A DNA stretch of 64,000 nucleotides from an uncultured Aureispira sp. Lineage in GTDB: Bacteria > Bacteroidota > Bacteroidia > Chitinophagales > Saprospiraceae. Below are positions 45,456-57,120 of the stretch, one piece after another. The stretch covers positions 1-64,000 of the forward strand of contig CAJQQM010000010.1 in NCBI GenBank assembly GCA_905480485.1, in the 5' to 3' direction. A program made the position numbers and the translations under genes. The notes under the pieces were generated by a model. That model was given only the letters and a program-made list of their open reading frames with translations. It was not told where the DNA came from and ran no database searches. Every line of letters begins with the position of its first letter. The first letter of the stretch is position 1.

Positions 45456-45510
45456 TCCCCGCTTTTATTCCTATTTTTAACTGCATTTGTATTAAAGAAG
45501 GCTCCCTTGT

Positions 45511-46605
45511 ATGAAGCTCATTGATTGGTTAAAACGGACTGTATATCAACTTCTATTTGGTTTAAATATTATTTTAGGCCTTTTAATGCTGTTGTCTTAT
45601 TGTAGCTCTTTTTACCCTCCTTCACAAGTATATTTAATTTCTATCCTTGCATTAGGCTACCCTTATCTCGCTTTCTCTCACCTTTTATTTATTATTTTTT
45701 GGCTGTATAAGCGTCGACGGTATGTTTACTTTTCCTGCCTAATTTTATTGATTGGTTATAGCCATCTGAATAATTTATTTAGCCTTACCTTATTGACCGA
45801 CAAAACGCCCAAAAGTGCCCTTCGTCTAATGAGTTATAATGTTCGCTATTTTAATGTCCCTTACTTGCACGACCAAGCTGCGCTAACGAAAGCTCAGGAC
45901 AACATTTTTGATGTCATTGGTAGTACTAAATTTGATGTATTCTGCGGTCAGGAGTTTTCGGGCAAGTCTAACTATTATAACCAACGTGTTAAGGATTTTA
46001 TGCAAAATGAACTTCAATTAAACTATCGTTTTGTTGGTGGAGGAAGTAGTTTATCTATCTATTCTAGATACCCTATTTTAAATAGCGGCAAGCTCAGTTT
46101 TGAGGATAGTTATAATGGTGCTATTTATGCAGATATTCAATACGACAATAAAGTAGTTAGGGTTTATTGCATGCACTTACAATCGGTCGGCCTAGGTCAG
46201 GACGAGAACAAATTACTAGACAAAAACAGCTTATCAAATCTAAATCAAGGAACGACTCAACAAACCTACAAACGAATATACAACAAGTTGAAAATGGCTT
46301 TCCTCAAGCGCGAAAAACAAGCCGAAGCTATCAAAGCACACCTTAACGATTGTCCCCACCCATTTATATTAGCAGGAGATCTGAACGACACTCCAAGTTC
46401 GTATGCTTATGCGGTACTTTCAGATGCACTAAAAGATGCATTTACGGAAAAAGGATTGGGATTTGGCAGCACCTATGCGGGCTTATTGCCCCTTCTGAGA
46501 ATTGATTGTATTTTTTATAGCAACGATTGGAATGTCTGTGGATTTGAAACAATTGACAATACCTATTCCGACCATTACCCAATCGTTTCTAATGCTTATT
46601 TCTAA
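45511..46605 (+). CDS. Endonuclease/exonuclease/phosphatase-family protein with N-terminal membrane helices
   Basis: Residues about 14-95 contain three hydrophobic helices. The rest is an EEP domain: LMSYNVRYFNVPY at the start, GQEFSGKSNYY, AGDLNDTPSSYAY (catalytic acid and Asn) and YSDHYPIVSNAYF at the end (Asp-His pair). Such fusions in Bacteroidota are annotated as endonuclease/exonuclease/phosphatase proteins with the catalytic domain outside or at the membrane; the substrate (nucleic acid, phospholipid or inositol phosphate) is unknown. It lies 55 bases after the second rhomboid. Confidence 0.85.
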   Translation: MKLIDWLKRTVYQLLFGLNIILGLLMLLSYCSSFYPPSQVYLISILALGYPYLAFSHLLFIIFWLYKRRRYVYFSCLILLIGYSHLNNLFSLTLLTDKTPKSALRLMSYNVRYFNVPYLHDQAALTKAQDNIFDVIGSTKFDVFCGQEFSGKSNYYNQRVKDFMQNELQLNYRFVGGGSSLSIYSRYPILNSGKLSFEDSYNGAIYADIQYDNKVVRVYCMHLQSVGLGQDENKLLDKNSLSNLNQGTTQQTYKRIYNKLKMAFLKREKQAEAIKAHLNDCPHPFILAGDLNDTPSSYAYAVLSDALKDAFTEKGLGFGSTYAGLLPLLRIDCIFYSNDWNVCGFETIDNTYSDHYPIVSNAYF

Positions 46606-46606
46606 A

Positions 46607-47239
46607 TTAATGCAAAAATTCAGTTAAGTGTTTGTAAATGCAGCGACTTGGCGGATGTAATAAAGTATTTAAACCAGTAGGTCTTGCCCCTACAAGATTC
46701 GGTTCGTTATCATCAATAAACAAGGTCTCCTCGGGCTTCAAATCTGCATCATTCAAAACGTTCTCATATATTGATGTATTTGGCTTTCTCATTTTCACAA
46801 GATGCGAATAGTAGCATTTATCAAACAAAGCATCAAAATCTTGAATCCCATGTTCTTCTAGGATTATTTGTCGAAATTGCTTAAGGTGTATTGAATTGGT
46901 ATTACTCAGAACATAAAGCTTATACCCTTGCTTTCTGAGTAAATTTATTAGCTGAATACCTTCTACGGGAATTGTTTTCAACATCGCATTCCAGGCTTGA
47001 CGTATGCTATGTTCGGAAGCTTCAGGCTTAGATTTTTCTTGTATTTTACGAACAAACTCAGTTTCGGAAATTTCGGATGTTTCTATCTTCTCAAAAATCC
47101 CCTCCTGGTTTAATTGCTTTTTTGCCTCCAAAAAATCAGTAGTTCCTATCAATTTTTGAAAGGCCGATTCTGTAGCCATCAAATCTAATGTAATTAAGAC
47201 CCCTCCAAGATCAAAAATGATATTTTTTATAGCACTCAT
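46607..47239 (-). CDS. HAD-superfamily hydrolase (HAD-IA)
   Basis: This 210-residue protein has the HAD motif I as FDLGGVLITLD, motif II in YVLSNTNS, and motif III/IV as LFIDDNEPNLVGA. The second residue of the usual DxD is replaced by G, as in glucose-1-phosphatase (YihX-like) members, which still act as phosphatases. The substrate is not predictable. CAAAGATA (TATCTTTG on the minus strand) at 47296-47303 is a possible -7 box 57 bases upstream. Confidence 0.85.
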   Translation of the reverse strand: MSAIKNIIFDLGGVLITLDLMATESAFQKLIGTTDFLEAKKQLNQEGIFEKIETSEISETEFVRKIQEKSKPEASEHSIRQAWNAMLKTIPVEGIQLINLLRKQGYKLYVLSNTNSIHLKQFRQIILEEHGIQDFDALFDKCYYSHLVKMRKPNTSIYENVLNDADLKPEETLFIDDNEPNLVGARPTGLNTLLHPPSRCIYKHLTEFLH

Positions 47240-47348
47240 TGAATTATTTTTATCAAAAATTGTTTAATTAACGACAATTGATTAATTTTGCTTTGCAAAG
47301 ATAATAATACAACTTTATTATTGTAATTTTATCTAAAGCATTCTAACC

Positions 47349-47422
<74 letters not shown>

Positions 47423-47426
47423 CACA

Positions 47427-47459
47427 AACTGCAAACTTAGTGTTTGCAGTTTTTTTTTG
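47427..47459 (+). terminator. Terminator of the tRNA (CAT) gene
   Basis: A perfect 10-base stem AACTGCAAAC / GTTTGCAGTT with a 5-base loop, followed by a run of T residues, starts five bases after the tRNA. Confidence 0.9.
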
Positions 47460-47474
47460 ACCAAAATACAGCAT

Positions 47475-47509
47475 AAAAAAAAGCTACACTTACTAAAAAG
47501 TGTAGCTTT
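47475..47509 (-). terminator. Terminator at the end of the rpoBC operon
   Basis: The minus-strand stem AAAGCTACACTT / AAGTGTAGCTTT (12 bases, perfect) with a 6-base loop is followed by T residues. It lies 25 bases after the rpoC stop and is close to, but separate from, the tRNA terminator on the other strand. Confidence 0.9.
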
Positions 47510-47534
47510 CGTATTTTAGAACTGAGCGAATTTT

Positions 47535-50500
47535 CTATTCACCTATAATTATCTGTTCTTCAGCCGCAGCCTCTTCAGCAAGACGTTTTGCTTTAATGGC
47601 TTCCATTTTTTCCATATCTGCAACAATTAGATCTTCATAATGTCTCATACCTGTACCTGCTGGTATCTTCTTACCGACAATTACATTTTCTTTGAGCCCC
47701 ATTAAGTAATCCGCAGAAGCAGAAATAGATGCTGTACTCAACACCTTGGTTGTCTCTTGGAATGAAGCAGCCGATATCCAGCTTTTCGTACCTAAAGATG
47801 ATTTGGTAATACCTTGCAATAAAGGACGAGAAGTTGCAGAAATAGCTTTTCTAACGGATAATACTTTACGGTCATTACGTTTCAAATAAGCTTTTTCTTC
47901 TTGAAACTGTCTTTCCGTAATTATCATTCCAGCTTTCATCTTGGTAGAACCGCCCTCTTTAACAACGATGTATTTATCAAAGATAAACTCATTTCCATCA
48001 CGGAAATCGTCTTTAGAAACAGCTTCTTTCTCTAAGAACTTAGTATCTCCAGAATCTATGATTTGTACTTTACGCATCATTTGACGAACGATTACCTCTA
48101 TGTGTTTATCATTGATGGTAATACCCTGCGCCAAGTATACTTCTTGTACTCCGTTAACCAAGTACTTTTGTACAGCAAAAGGCCCTTCGATAGATAGAAT
48201 ATCGTGTGGTACAATGTTACCGTTAGATAGTGGCATACCTGCACGAACGAAATCTCCTTCTTGAACAAGAATGTGTCTTGACAAACCAATCAGGTATTTA
48301 CGTTTTTGTCCATCTTTGGCAGTAACAATACATTCTCTGTTACCACGCTTAATTCTACCAAAGCTTACGATACCATCGATTTCGGTAGCTACAGCTGGGA
48401 TAGAAGGCTTACGTGCCTCGAATAACTCCGTTACCCTAGGAAGGCCACCCGTGATATCCTGAATCTTACCCATTACCCGTGGTATTTTTACGATAGGCTG
48501 CCCTTTTGATACTTTTTGATCATCAGACACACCGATAAATGACCCCACTGGCACATTATAAGAACGCAGTACTTCCCCTTCGCTATCAACAACTTTAATA
48601 GCTGGAACTTGTTTTTTGTTCTTAGATTCGATTATTACAAACTGTTCGTGCATCGTTTGTTCATCACGTTCTACACGATACGTTTTACCTTCAATAATAT
48701 TTTCAAACTCAATTGTTCCATCAAATTCAGAAATAATAGAAGCATTATAAGCATCCCACTCACATACTTTATCTCCTTTGCTAATCGTGTCTCCATCGTT
48801 CACAAATAGTTGTGACCCATACATGATATAACTAGTTGAAAGTACACGGTTTGACTTAGTATCGATGATTCTCATTTCACCTGAACGTGAAATAACCGTT
48901 GGTACCTCAATACCTTTTTCTTCATCTTTGTACATTACAGTACGTACACCGTCAAATTCAATCGTTCCATCAAAGTTAGATGTCAAACTCGATTCTTCTA
49001 CCGTATAAGATGCTGTACCACCTACGTGGAAAGTTCTCAAGGTTAACTGAGTACCAGGTTCACCAATCGACTGGGCAGCGATAATACCAACAGCGTCACC
49101 TTTCTCTGCCATTCTACCCGTTGCCAGGTTTTTGCCATAACATTTTAGACAAACGCCTCTTTTAGCTTCGCACATCAGTACAGAACGTACCATTACGGAT
49201 TCAATTTTTGCCTCCTGAATAGCTTGTGCTATCTCGGCAGATATGATTTCGTTTTTGGCAACTATAATTTCTTCCGTTTCAGGATGAATAACATTATTAA
49301 GAGGGAAACGTCCTTCAATTCTGTCTGCTAATGATTCTACTTCCTTATCATTTTCGATATAAGCAGTACGTTTTACACCTCTGAGGGTATTACAGTTATC
49401 CATGTTGATGACAACATCCTGTGAAACATCAACCAAACGACGGGTTAAGTAACCCGCATCTGCTGTTTTCAAGGCGGTATCGGCCAAACCTTTACGCGCA
49501 CCGTGCGTAGAGATAAAGTAATCTAGTACAGATAAACCTTGCACGAAGTTGGCTAATACTGGGTTTTCGATAATTCCACCTCCGGTGTCTCCAGATTTAC
49601 GTGGTTTAGCCATCAAACCCCTTAATCCGCACAATTGCTTAATCTGTTGCTTAGATCCACGAGCACCGGAATCAAGCATCATATACACAGAGTTAAACCC
49701 TTGCTTGTGTGAAGCCATTTCATTCATCAATACATTGGTAATCTCATTATCCGCCTGCGTCCACTCATCAATTATTTGATTGTAGCGTTCGTTGTTGGTA
49801 ATAAGCCCCATATTGTAGTTATTCCAAATATCATCGATTACCTCATGAGCCATTTCTAGACGATTAGAACGAATAGATGGCGTAATCAAATCAGGCAAAT
49901 TGAAAGATAGACCTCCACGATAAGCCCAATAGAAACCCATATCTTTGATATCATCCAGGAAGATAGCCGTCGTACTTGTGTTGGTACGTCGTAAAATACC
50001 TGAAATTACTTTCTTCAAATTACGTTTAGAAAGTACTTGATTGATAAACGGTACAGATTCTGGAACATTTTCGTTAAATAAAACCCGACCAACTGTTGTC
50101 TCAATTCTTTTGATGACCATATCGCCATTTTCATCTTCAGTTCTTGCGCGAACTTGAATAATAGCGTGTAGATCAATATTTTGTTCGTTATAAGCTATGA
50201 TTACCTCTTCAGGAGAATAAAATGAACGACCTTCACCTTTAACCGTTACTTCTTTAGTCGATTTTTTCTCTTGAGTTAAGTAATAAAGCCCAAGTACCAT
50301 ATCCTGTGAAGGTAAGGTAATCGGTGAACCGTTCTGAGGATTCAACATATTGTGCGCAGAAAGCATCAAAATTTGAGCTTCTAAGATTGCTTGGTTGCCC
50401 AAAGGTACATGCACTGCCATTTGGTCACCATCAAAATCCGCGTTAAAGGCAGAACAAACCAAAGGGTGTAGTTGAATAGCTTTACCTTCAATCAATGTCG

Positions 50501-51872
50501 GCTGAAAAGCCTGTATAGACAGACGGTGAAGTGTAGGCGCCCTGTTTAACATTACAGGGTGTCCTTTCAAGACGTTCTCTAAAATATCCCATATAATTGG
50601 GTCTTTTCGATCTACTAATTTCTTAGCTGATTTGACCGTTTTTACAATGCCTCTTTCGATTAATTTACGAATGATAAATGGCTTAAATAGTTCAGCTGCC
50701 ATTCCTTTGGGAATACCACATTCATGCAATTTGAGTGTAGGCCCAACAACAATTACCGAACGTCCAGAATAATCAACACGTTTTCCGAGTAAGTTCTGAC
50801 GGAATCGTCCTTGCTTTCCTTTGAGTACATCACTCAAAGATTTGAGGGCACGACCACCTTCAGCCTTTACGGCATTTGATTTTCTTGAGTTATCGAATAA
50901 AGAATCTACCGCTTCTTGAAGCATTCTTTTTTCGTTACGTAAAATAACTTCAGGTGCTTTAATTTCTAACAAACGTTTTAGACGGTTATTTCTGATAATA
51001 ACACGACGGTATAAATCGTTCATATCTGAACTCGCAAAACGTCCTCCATCCAAAGGAACTAAAGGTCTTAGTTCGGGTGGAATAACAGGCAGATATTCGA
51101 TAACCATCCATTCCGGTCTGTTTTCCATTCTCGTCTGACCATCTCTAAAAGCCTCGACAACGCGCAGTCTTTTGAGTGCTTCAGATTTTCTTTGTTGAGA
51201 ATTTTCCTTAGTCGCTTTGTCTCTTAGTTCGTAAGAAATTTCGTCTAAGTTCATTTTACCTAACAATTCTCTTACAGCCTCAGCACCCATCTTAGCTACA
51301 AACTTATTAGGGTCTTCATCCGGCAATAATTGATTTTCATTCGGTAAAGAATCTAAGATATCAAGGTATTCTTCCTCTGTGATAAGGTCTTTAATTTGAC
51401 TACCGTTGATTTCTCTTCCTGATACTACACCCGGTTGTATAACTACATAGCGTTCGTAGTAAATTATAGTTTCTAATTTCTTGGAAGAATATCCCAATAA
51501 ATAACCGATTTTGTTTGGAAGTGATTTGAAGTACCATATATGTACTACAGGGACAACTAATTTGATGTGCCCCATTCTTTCTCTTCTCACTTTTTTTTCT
51601 GTTACCTCAACGCCACAACGGTCACAAACAATTCCTTTGTAACGAATTCTTTTGTATTTACCACAATAACATTCATAATCCTTTACAGGACCAAATATGC
51701 GCTCGCAAAACAAACCGTCTCTTTCCGGCTTGTAGGAACGATAATTGATGGTTTCCGGCTTTAATACCTCACCATAGGAACGTTCTAAAATAGCATCCGG
51801 AGAAGCAAGACTCAGAATGATCGAATTAAACTGAGTATTAGACTTCGAATTATAATTCTTTTTAAAAGGCAT
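47535..51872 (-). CDS. rpoC: RNA polymerase beta-prime subunit
   Basis: This 1445-residue protein has the N-terminal zinc-binding cysteines ([20 protein letters not shown]), the catalytic [12 protein letters not shown] loop holding the Mg2+ aspartates, bridge helix and trigger loop region ([18 protein letters not shown]), and the second zinc site ([13 protein letters not shown]). It ends with a glutamate/alanine-rich tail. Length is as usual for Bacteroidota. It is the last gene of the operon. Confidence 0.99.
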   Translation of the reverse strand: MPFKKNYNSKSNTQFNSIILSLASPDAILERSYGEVLKPETINYRSYKPERDGLFCERIFGPVKDYECYCGKYKRIRYKGIVCDRCGVEVTEKKVRRERMGHIKLVVPVVHIWYFKSLPNKIGYLLGYSSKKLETIIYYERYVVIQPGVVSGREINGSQIKDLITEEEYLDILDSLPNENQLLPDEDPNKFVAKMGAEAVRELLGKMNLDEISYELRDKATKENSQQRKSEALKRLRVVEAFRDGQTRMENRPEWMVIEYLPVIPPELRPLVPLDGGRFASSDMNDLYRRVIIRNNRLKRLLEIKAPEVILRNEKRMLQEAVDSLFDNSRKSNAVKAEGGRALKSLSDVLKGKQGRFRQNLLGKRVDYSGRSVIVVGPTLKLHECGIPKGMAAELFKPFIIRKLIERGIVKTVKSAKKLVDRKDPIIWDILENVLKGHPVMLNRAPTLHRLSIQAFQPTLIEGKAIQLHPLVCSAFNADFDGDQMAVHVPLGNQAILEAQILMLSAHNMLNPQNGSPITLPSQDMVLGLYYLTQEKKSTKEVTVKGEGRSFYSPEEVIIAYNEQNIDLHAIIQVRARTEDENGDMVIKRIETTVGRVLFNENVPESVPFINQVLSKRNLKKVISGILRRTNTSTTAIFLDDIKDMGFYWAYRGGLSFNLPDLITPSIRSNRLEMAHEVIDDIWNNYNMGLITNNERYNQIIDEWTQADNEITNVLMNEMASHKQGFNSVYMMLDSGARGSKQQIKQLCGLRGLMAKPRKSGDTGGGIIENPVLANFVQGLSVLDYFISTHGARKGLADTALKTADAGYLTRRLVDVSQDVVINMDNCNTLRGVKRTAYIENDKEVESLADRIEGRFPLNNVIHPETEEIIVAKNEIISAEIAQAIQEAKIESVMVRSVLMCEAKRGVCLKCYGKNLATGRMAEKGDAVGIIAAQSIGEPGTQLTLRTFHVGGTASYTVEESSLTSNFDGTIEFDGVRTVMYKDEEKGIEVPTVISRSGEMRIIDTKSNRVLSTSYIMYGSQLFVNDGDTISKGDKVCEWDAYNASIISEFDGTIEFENIIEGKTYRVERDEQTMHEQFVIIESKNKKQVPAIKVVDSEGEVLRSYNVPVGSFIGVSDDQKVSKGQPIVKIPRVMGKIQDITGGLPRVTELFEARKPSIPAVATEIDGIVSFGRIKRGNRECIVTAKDGQKRKYLIGLSRHILVQEGDFVRAGMPLSNGNIVPHDILSIEGPFAVQKYLVNGVQEVYLAQGITINDKHIEVIVRQMMRKVQIIDSGDTKFLEKEAVSKDDFRDGNEFIFDKYIVVKEGGSTKMKAGMIITERQFQEEKAYLKRNDRKVLSVRKAISATSRPLLQGITKSSLGTKSWISAASFQETTKVLSTASISASADYLMGLKENVIVGKKIPAGTGMRHYEDLIVADMEKMEAIKAKRLAEEAAAEEQIIIGE

Positions 51873-51927
51873 AAATTTATTTTTTACAACTTACAAGCAC
51901 TAAAAGTGCTAAAAAGATTTAGGACAA

Positions 51928-51959
51928 AACCTTTCAGGAAAATAAATTCCTGAAAGGTT
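51928..51959 (-). promoter_or_regulatory. rpoB-rpoC intergenic hairpin
   Basis: A perfect 13-base inverted repeat, AACCTTTCAGGAA / TTCCTGAAAGGTT, with a 6-base loop sits in the 124-base space between rpoB and rpoC. On the minus strand it is followed by TTGTCC, not a long U run, so it looks more like a processing or attenuation site than a full terminator. Confidence 0.55.
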
Positions 51960-51996
51960 ATATATAGTAGCTATTTACTTTAATAAGTAGCAGTAA

Positions 51997-54900
51997 TTAG
52001 TCAAACTTGATTTCAAGTGCCAATCCACGCAATTCATGAATCAATACATTAAAGGACTCAGGGATGCTAGATGTTGGTAAGTTATCTCCTTTGACAATTG
52101 CTTCGTAAGCTTTTGCACGGCCAATAATATCATCAGATTTAATGGTTAGAAGCTCTTGTAAGATGCTTGCTGCACCAAATGCTTCTAATGCCCATACCTC
52201 CATCTCTCCAAAACGTTGACCACCAAACTGCGCTTTACCACCCAAAGGCTGCTGCGTAATTAGCGAGTAAGGTCCGATAGAACGCGCGTGCATTTTATCG
52301 TCTACCATGTGCGCCAATTTAAGCATGTAAATAACACCAACAGTAGCTTCCTGATGAAACATATCACCTGTTTCCCCGTCATAAAGGTGCGTCTGTCCAA
52401 AGTGTGGCAACTCGGCCTCTTTCACAAACTTATCAATTTGGTCTGACTTGGCCCCATCAAAAATAGGTGTGGCAAACTTCATATTAAGTTTCTCGCCAGC
52501 CCATCCTAATACGGTTTCAAAAATCTGCCCCAAGTTCATTCTAGAAGGTACACCAAGTGGATTTAAAATAATATCCATAGGCGTTCCATCTTCCAAATAG
52601 GGCATATCTGCATCAGGTACAATTTTAGCAACGATACCTTTGTTACCGTGACGACCTGCAAGCTTATCTCCTACTTTAAGTTTACGTTTTTTAGCTAAGT
52701 AAACTTTGGCAAGTTTTAAGACACCTGCTGGAAGTTCATCACCAATAGTGATAGCAAATTTGTCACGTTTGAATTCGGTAACGTATTGATTAATCTTGAT
52801 GCTAAAGTTATGCAGTACATCACGCACCATTGCATTTATAGAATCATCGTTCGTCCAGTTAGAATAGTCAACGGCACTGTAATCAATATCCGCTAATACT
52901 CTTTCATTAAACTTAGCTCCTTTTTCGATCAATTGTTCATTGTAGATACTTTTGATCCCTTCAGATGTTTTGCCATCAAGTAAAGTCAATAGTTTCTCTA
53001 CTAGCTTATCTTTTAGCTTAGTAGTTTTGCTATTGTGCTTATCTTCTAATGAAGACAAAAGCTTTTTGTCCATCGCTTTTTGGACTTTATCTTTCTTGGC
53101 ACGTTTGAACAAGCGTTTATCAATGATAACACCTTTGGTAGAAGGGGAAGCTTTTAATGAAGCATCTTTCACATCGCCTGCTTTGTCACCGAAAATAGCT
53201 CTCAACAGCTTCTCTTCAGGAGTTGGATCGGACTCACCCTTTGGCGTAATCTTTCCAACAATAATATCTCTTTCTTTGATCCAAGCACCAATTCTAATTA
53301 AACCGTTTTCGTCTAAGTTCTTGGTAGCATCTTCACTAACGTTAGGTATATCGTTGGTAAATTCTTCTTCACCAAGCTTGGTATCACGTACATCAACTTC
53401 AAAGGCTTCAATGTGTAATGACGTAAATATATCCTCTCTTACAACACGTTCAGATAACACAATCGCATCCTCAAAGTTGTATCCTTTCCAGGGCATGAAG
53501 GCCACCTTAAGGTTTTGACCTAAAGCCAATTCTCCGTCTTGAGTTGCGTAACCTTGACAAAGAACTTTTCCTCTATGTACTCTTTCACCTTTAGATACAA
53601 TCGGTTTTAGATTGATACATGAGTTTTGGTTGGTTCTTCTAAACTTAACTAAATTATAGGTTGTGTAATCATCTTCAAAAGAAACAATTCGTTGTTCTTC
53701 ACTTCTATCGTATTTGATGATGATTTTAGTTGCATCTACATAATGTACAACACCATCACCTTCTGCATTGATAAGCATTCTTGAATCACGCGCAACTTTG
53801 GCTTCAAGGCCTGTACCCACGATCGGAGATTGTGGCTTGAGCAAAGGAACAGCCTGACGTTGCATGTTTGAACCCATCAAAGCACGGTTGGCATCATCGT
53901 GTGACAAGAAAGGAATTAAAGAAGCTGAAACCCCTACAATTTGGTTAGGGGAAATATCAATAAATTCAATCTCATCCGGACCTAATACAGGGAAATCGCC
54001 ATGCTTCCGACATTTAATTCTATCGGTAACAAACTCGCCTTTATTATTCAACTTGGCATTTGCCTGAGCAATAATTTTGTAATCCTCCTGCTCGGCAGAT
54101 AAATACTGTGGTTTGTTATCAAAATCAACCTTAATACCACCTACGATAGGACGATAAGGGGTTTCAATAAAACCCATTTTATTGATCTTAGCATGAACAC
54201 ATAAAGTAGAAATAAGACCAATATTTGGGCCCTCAGGCGTTTCGATGGTACACAAACGACCGTAGTGAGAGTAGTGAACATCACGTACCTCAAAACCTGC
54301 TCTTTCTCTTGACAAACCTCCAGGCCCTAGTGCTGATATACGACGTTTGTGTGTAATCTCAGATAAAGGATTGGTTTGATCTAAAAATTGCGAGAGTTGA
54401 CTTGTCCCAAAAAACGAATTAATAACAGAGGATAATGTTCTAGCATTAATCAAATCGACCGGTGTAAAGACTTCATTATCTCTTACATTCATACGTTCAC
54501 GAATAGTACGAGCCATACGAGCCAAACCTACCCCAAATTGAGAGTACAATTGTTCTCCTACTGTACGTACACGACGATTAGATAAATGATCAATATCATC
54601 AATCTCAGCTCGCTTGTTGATAAGTCTTACCAAATAGGTAACAATCTCGATGATATCTTCTTTTGTAAGAACACTTACATCAATAGGAGTTTTGAGCTCT
54701 AACTTTCTGTTAATCTTGTAACGCCCAACATCTCCTAGGTTGTAACGTTTGTCGGAGAAGAATAGTTTTTCAATAATTCCTCTTGCTGTTTCTTCATCCG
54801 GTGGATCAGAACCTCTAAGTTGACGGTATATGTGTTGTACCGCTTCGATTCCAGAGTTTGAAGTATCTTTTTGTAGTGTGTTGTATATAACAGAGTAATC

Positions 54901-55830
54901 TTCTTCAACATCTTCTTTTTGCAAGATGATTGTTTCGACACCTACTTCGAGGATATCATTGATGTTTTTCTCGTCTAATACAATATCACGCTCAAGTATA
55001 ATTTCTATTCGTTCGATAGAAACTACTTCACCTGTATCTTCGTCAACAAAATCTTCCGTCCAATTACGCAAAACTCTTGCGGCTAATTTTCTTCCAAGAT
55101 TAGCTTCTAAAGATTTTCTATCAGCAGTTACTTCATCTGCCAATCCAAATATATTTAGAATTTCCTTATCACTATCAAAACCAATAGCTCTGAGCAGTGT
55201 AGTAACAGGAAACTTTTTCTTTCTATCAATGTAGGCATACATTACAGAATTAATATCTGTAGCAAACTCCATCCATGCACCTTTGAAAGGAATTACACGA
55301 GCGGAATAAATGCGCGTACCGTTAGGGTGGCGACTTTGACCAAAGAAAACACCAGGAGAACGATGTAGCTGAGAAACAATGACACGTTCTGCACCGTTTA
55401 CTACAAATGTTCCTTTAGGAGTCATGTAAGGGATATTGCCCAAAAAGACATCCTGTACAGTTTGCTCAAAATCGACATGTTCTTCATCGTTACAGGACAA
55501 TCTTAATTTAGCCTTTAGAGGGACACTGTAAGTGAGACCTCTTTCCATACACTCTTCAAGTGAATATCTAGGAGGATCGATGAAATAATTTAAAAATTCA
55601 AGTACGAAAATATTACGGGCATCAGTAATCGGAAAATTCTCCTTAAACACCTGATATAGGCCCTCATTAATACGACTTTCAGGAGTAGTTTCAAGTTGAA
55701 AGAACTCTTGGAAAGATTTTACCTGAATTTCCAGAAAATCGGGATATTCAGATTCGTGCTTAATTTTACCAAAGCTATATCTTTTGTTGACAGGTGCACC
55801 GGAGTGGCTTGTGTTGTTAATAGATGACAT
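51997..55830 (-). CDS. rpoB: RNA polymerase beta subunit
   Basis: This 1277-residue protein carries the rifampicin-pocket core ([40 protein letters not shown]), the catalytic lysine/arginine region ([12 protein letters not shown]) and a C-terminal clamp segment ([20 protein letters not shown]). The pocket residues that give rifampicin resistance when mutated look wild type, except that position 528 (E. coli P564) is threonine in [13 protein letters not shown]. Size is usual for the phylum. Confidence 0.99.
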   Translation of the reverse strand: MSSINNTSHSGAPVNKRYSFGKIKHESEYPDFLEIQVKSFQEFFQLETTPESRINEGLYQVFKENFPITDARNIFVLEFLNYFIDPPRYSLEECMERGLTYSVPLKAKLRLSCNDEEHVDFEQTVQDVFLGNIPYMTPKGTFVVNGAERVIVSQLHRSPGVFFGQSRHPNGTRIYSARVIPFKGAWMEFATDINSVMYAYIDRKKKFPVTTLLRAIGFDSDKEILNIFGLADEVTADRKSLEANLGRKLAARVLRNWTEDFVDEDTGEVVSIERIEIILERDIVLDEKNINDILEVGVETIILQKEDVEEDYSVIYNTLQKDTSNSGIEAVQHIYRQLRGSDPPDEETARGIIEKLFFSDKRYNLGDVGRYKINRKLELKTPIDVSVLTKEDIIEIVTYLVRLINKRAEIDDIDHLSNRRVRTVGEQLYSQFGVGLARMARTIRERMNVRDNEVFTPVDLINARTLSSVINSFFGTSQLSQFLDQTNPLSEITHKRRISALGPGGLSRERAGFEVRDVHYSHYGRLCTIETPEGPNIGLISTLCVHAKINKMGFIETPYRPIVGGIKVDFDNKPQYLSAEQEDYKIIAQANAKLNNKGEFVTDRIKCRKHGDFPVLGPDEIEFIDISPNQIVGVSASLIPFLSHDDANRALMGSNMQRQAVPLLKPQSPIVGTGLEAKVARDSRMLINAEGDGVVHYVDATKIIIKYDRSEEQRIVSFEDDYTTYNLVKFRRTNQNSCINLKPIVSKGERVHRGKVLCQGYATQDGELALGQNLKVAFMPWKGYNFEDAIVLSERVVREDIFTSLHIEAFEVDVRDTKLGEEEFTNDIPNVSEDATKNLDENGLIRIGAWIKERDIIVGKITPKGESDPTPEEKLLRAIFGDKAGDVKDASLKASPSTKGVIIDKRLFKRAKKDKVQKAMDKKLLSSLEDKHNSKTTKLKDKLVEKLLTLLDGKTSEGIKSIYNEQLIEKGAKFNERVLADIDYSAVDYSNWTNDDSINAMVRDVLHNFSIKINQYVTEFKRDKFAITIGDELPAGVLKLAKVYLAKKRKLKVGDKLAGRHGNKGIVAKIVPDADMPYLEDGTPMDIILNPLGVPSRMNLGQIFETVLGWAGEKLNMKFATPIFDGAKSDQIDKFVKEAELPHFGQTHLYDGETGDMFHQEATVGVIYMLKLAHMVDDKMHARSIGPYSLITQQPLGGKAQFGGQRFGEMEVWALEAFGAASILQELLTIKSDDIIGRAKAYEAIVKGDNLPTSSIPESFNVLIHELRGLALEIKFD

Positions 55831-55918
55831 GAAGCTATATTTATAAAATTACTACGCAGGACAAAACAAAAAGAACTATATATTAAATACGTTAATGTTT
55901 TGTTTTAATAAACAGGAA

Positions 55919-55983
55919 AATCTGACCTTTGTCAGATTGGAAATAACAGTGGAATAGGCTTAGCTACAAAAAGTAGCTAAGCC
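55919..55983 (-). promoter_or_regulatory. rplL-rpoB intergenic double hairpin
   Basis: Two perfect inverted repeats lie in this 211-base space: GGCTTAGCTAC / GTAGCTAAGCC (11 bases, loop AAAAA, 55957-55983), framed by an outer GTGGAA / TTCCAC pairing, and AATCTGAC / GTCAGATT (8 bases, 55919-55938). Escherichia coli has an attenuator and an RNase III site at the same place, so an equivalent role is plausible. Confidence 0.6.
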
Positions 55984-56041
55984 CACAATTTCCACAAAGT
56001 ATCAAATGTAGCAAAAGCCCAAATGAATACTTCAGACTAGA

Positions 56042-56419
56042 TTATTTCAACTCTACTTCAGCACCTACTGCTTCTAGAGCAGCTTTTAAGCTTTCAGCTT
56101 CATCTTTAGGAGCAGCTTCTTTAACAGCACATGGAGCACCATCAACTAAAGCTTTAGCATCTTTAAGACCGATGTTTAAAAGAGTTTTAATTTCTTTTAC
56201 AACTTTGAGTTTAGCAGAACCAGCTGAGTTCAACATTACGTCAAATTCAGTTTTGGCAGCAGCCTCTTCTCCTCCGCCAGCGCCTCCAGTAGCGGCAACA
56301 GCTACAGCAGCAGCAGCAGGTTCGATACCATAAGTTTCTTTAAGGATATCGGCAAGTTCTTTTACATCTTTAACAGTTAAGTTAACTAGTTGTTCTGCTA
56401 ATTGATTTAAATCAGACAT
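56042..56419 (-). CDS. rplL: 50S ribosomal protein L7/L12
   Basis: This 125-residue stalk protein has an N-terminal dimerisation part ([20 protein letters not shown]), an Ala-rich hinge ([17 protein letters not shown]) and the C-terminal factor-binding domain ([27 protein letters not shown]). It binds L10 in several copies and recruits translation GTPases. Confidence 0.98.
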   Translation of the reverse strand: MSDLNQLAEQLVNLTVKDVKELADILKETYGIEPAAAAVAVAATGGAGGGEEAAAKTEFDVMLNSAGSAKLKVVKEIKTLLNIGLKDAKALVDGAPCAVKEAAPKDEAESLKAALEAVGAEVELK

Positions 56420-56512
56420 TTTAATTAATAATTTTGAATTTCGATAAGAAATTAGTTACTAAATGAATTTATGAAGCTATCTCAAATGGAAGCGATGAGA
56501 CGCTAGATAAAA

Positions 56513-56537
56513 AAGTTGTTTGTAACATAAACAACTT
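56513..56537 (-). terminator. Terminator-like hairpin between rplJ and rplL
   Basis: The minus strand reads AAGTTGTTT-ATGTTAC-AAACAACTT followed by six T residues: a perfect 9-base stem with a 7-base loop and a U run. It lies inside the operon, 16 bases after the rplJ stop, and could act as a partial terminator or attenuator. Confidence 0.65.
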
Positions 56538-56553
56538 GTTCGTTAAATTATTT

Positions 56554-57087
56554 TTATTCGGCGCGACCTTCCAAAGCTTTAAGCAAGCCTGAGATAGTAC
56601 TTCCACCTGATTGTAATGATCCAACAAGATTTTTGATTGGAGACTGTAACAATAGTACGATGTCCCCGATCAATTCCTCTTTAGACTTGATATTAACCAA
56701 AGACTCTAATTGATCGTCACCTAAGTATATATCAGATTCAACAAACGCCGCTTTGATCAAAGGCTTTTCGTTTTCTTCTCTGAATTTTTTAATCAATTTA
56801 GCGGGTGCATTACCGGTTTCGGTAAACATTAGTGCTGAAGCACCTTTAAGGGCCCCGTAAATGTCTTCGTAATTTTCGTTATTAGTCTCTGCAGCTTTCT
56901 CAAGTGCTTTTCTAATGAGTGTATTTTTAACTACCTTAAGTTGAATCCCGTTTTCAAAACAAGTTCTTCTTAATTTATTGATGGTTTCAACATTTAGCTC
57001 CGAACAGTCCGTAAGATAAAAGTACTTACTATCAGCAAACTTTACCGACAACTCTTCTATAGCTAATGTTTTTTCTGCTTTTGTCAT
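56554..57087 (-). CDS. rplJ: 50S ribosomal protein L10
   Basis: This 177-residue protein has the L10 head (KLRRTCFENGIQLKVVKNTL) and a C-terminal helix that holds L7/L12 dimers (STISGLLKALEGRAE). Standard length; it forms the base of the ribosomal stalk. It is followed by rplL after a hairpin. Confidence 0.97.
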   Translation of the reverse strand: MTKAEKTLAIEELSVKFADSKYFYLTDCSELNVETINKLRRTCFENGIQLKVVKNTLIRKALEKAAETNNENYEDIYGALKGASALMFTETGNAPAKLIKKFREENEKPLIKAAFVESDIYLGDDQLESLVNIKSKEELIGDIVLLLQSPIKNLVGSLQSGGSTISGLLKALEGRAE

Positions 57088-57120
57088 TTTTAATAATTTT
57101 TATAGCTTAATCAAAAGAGT

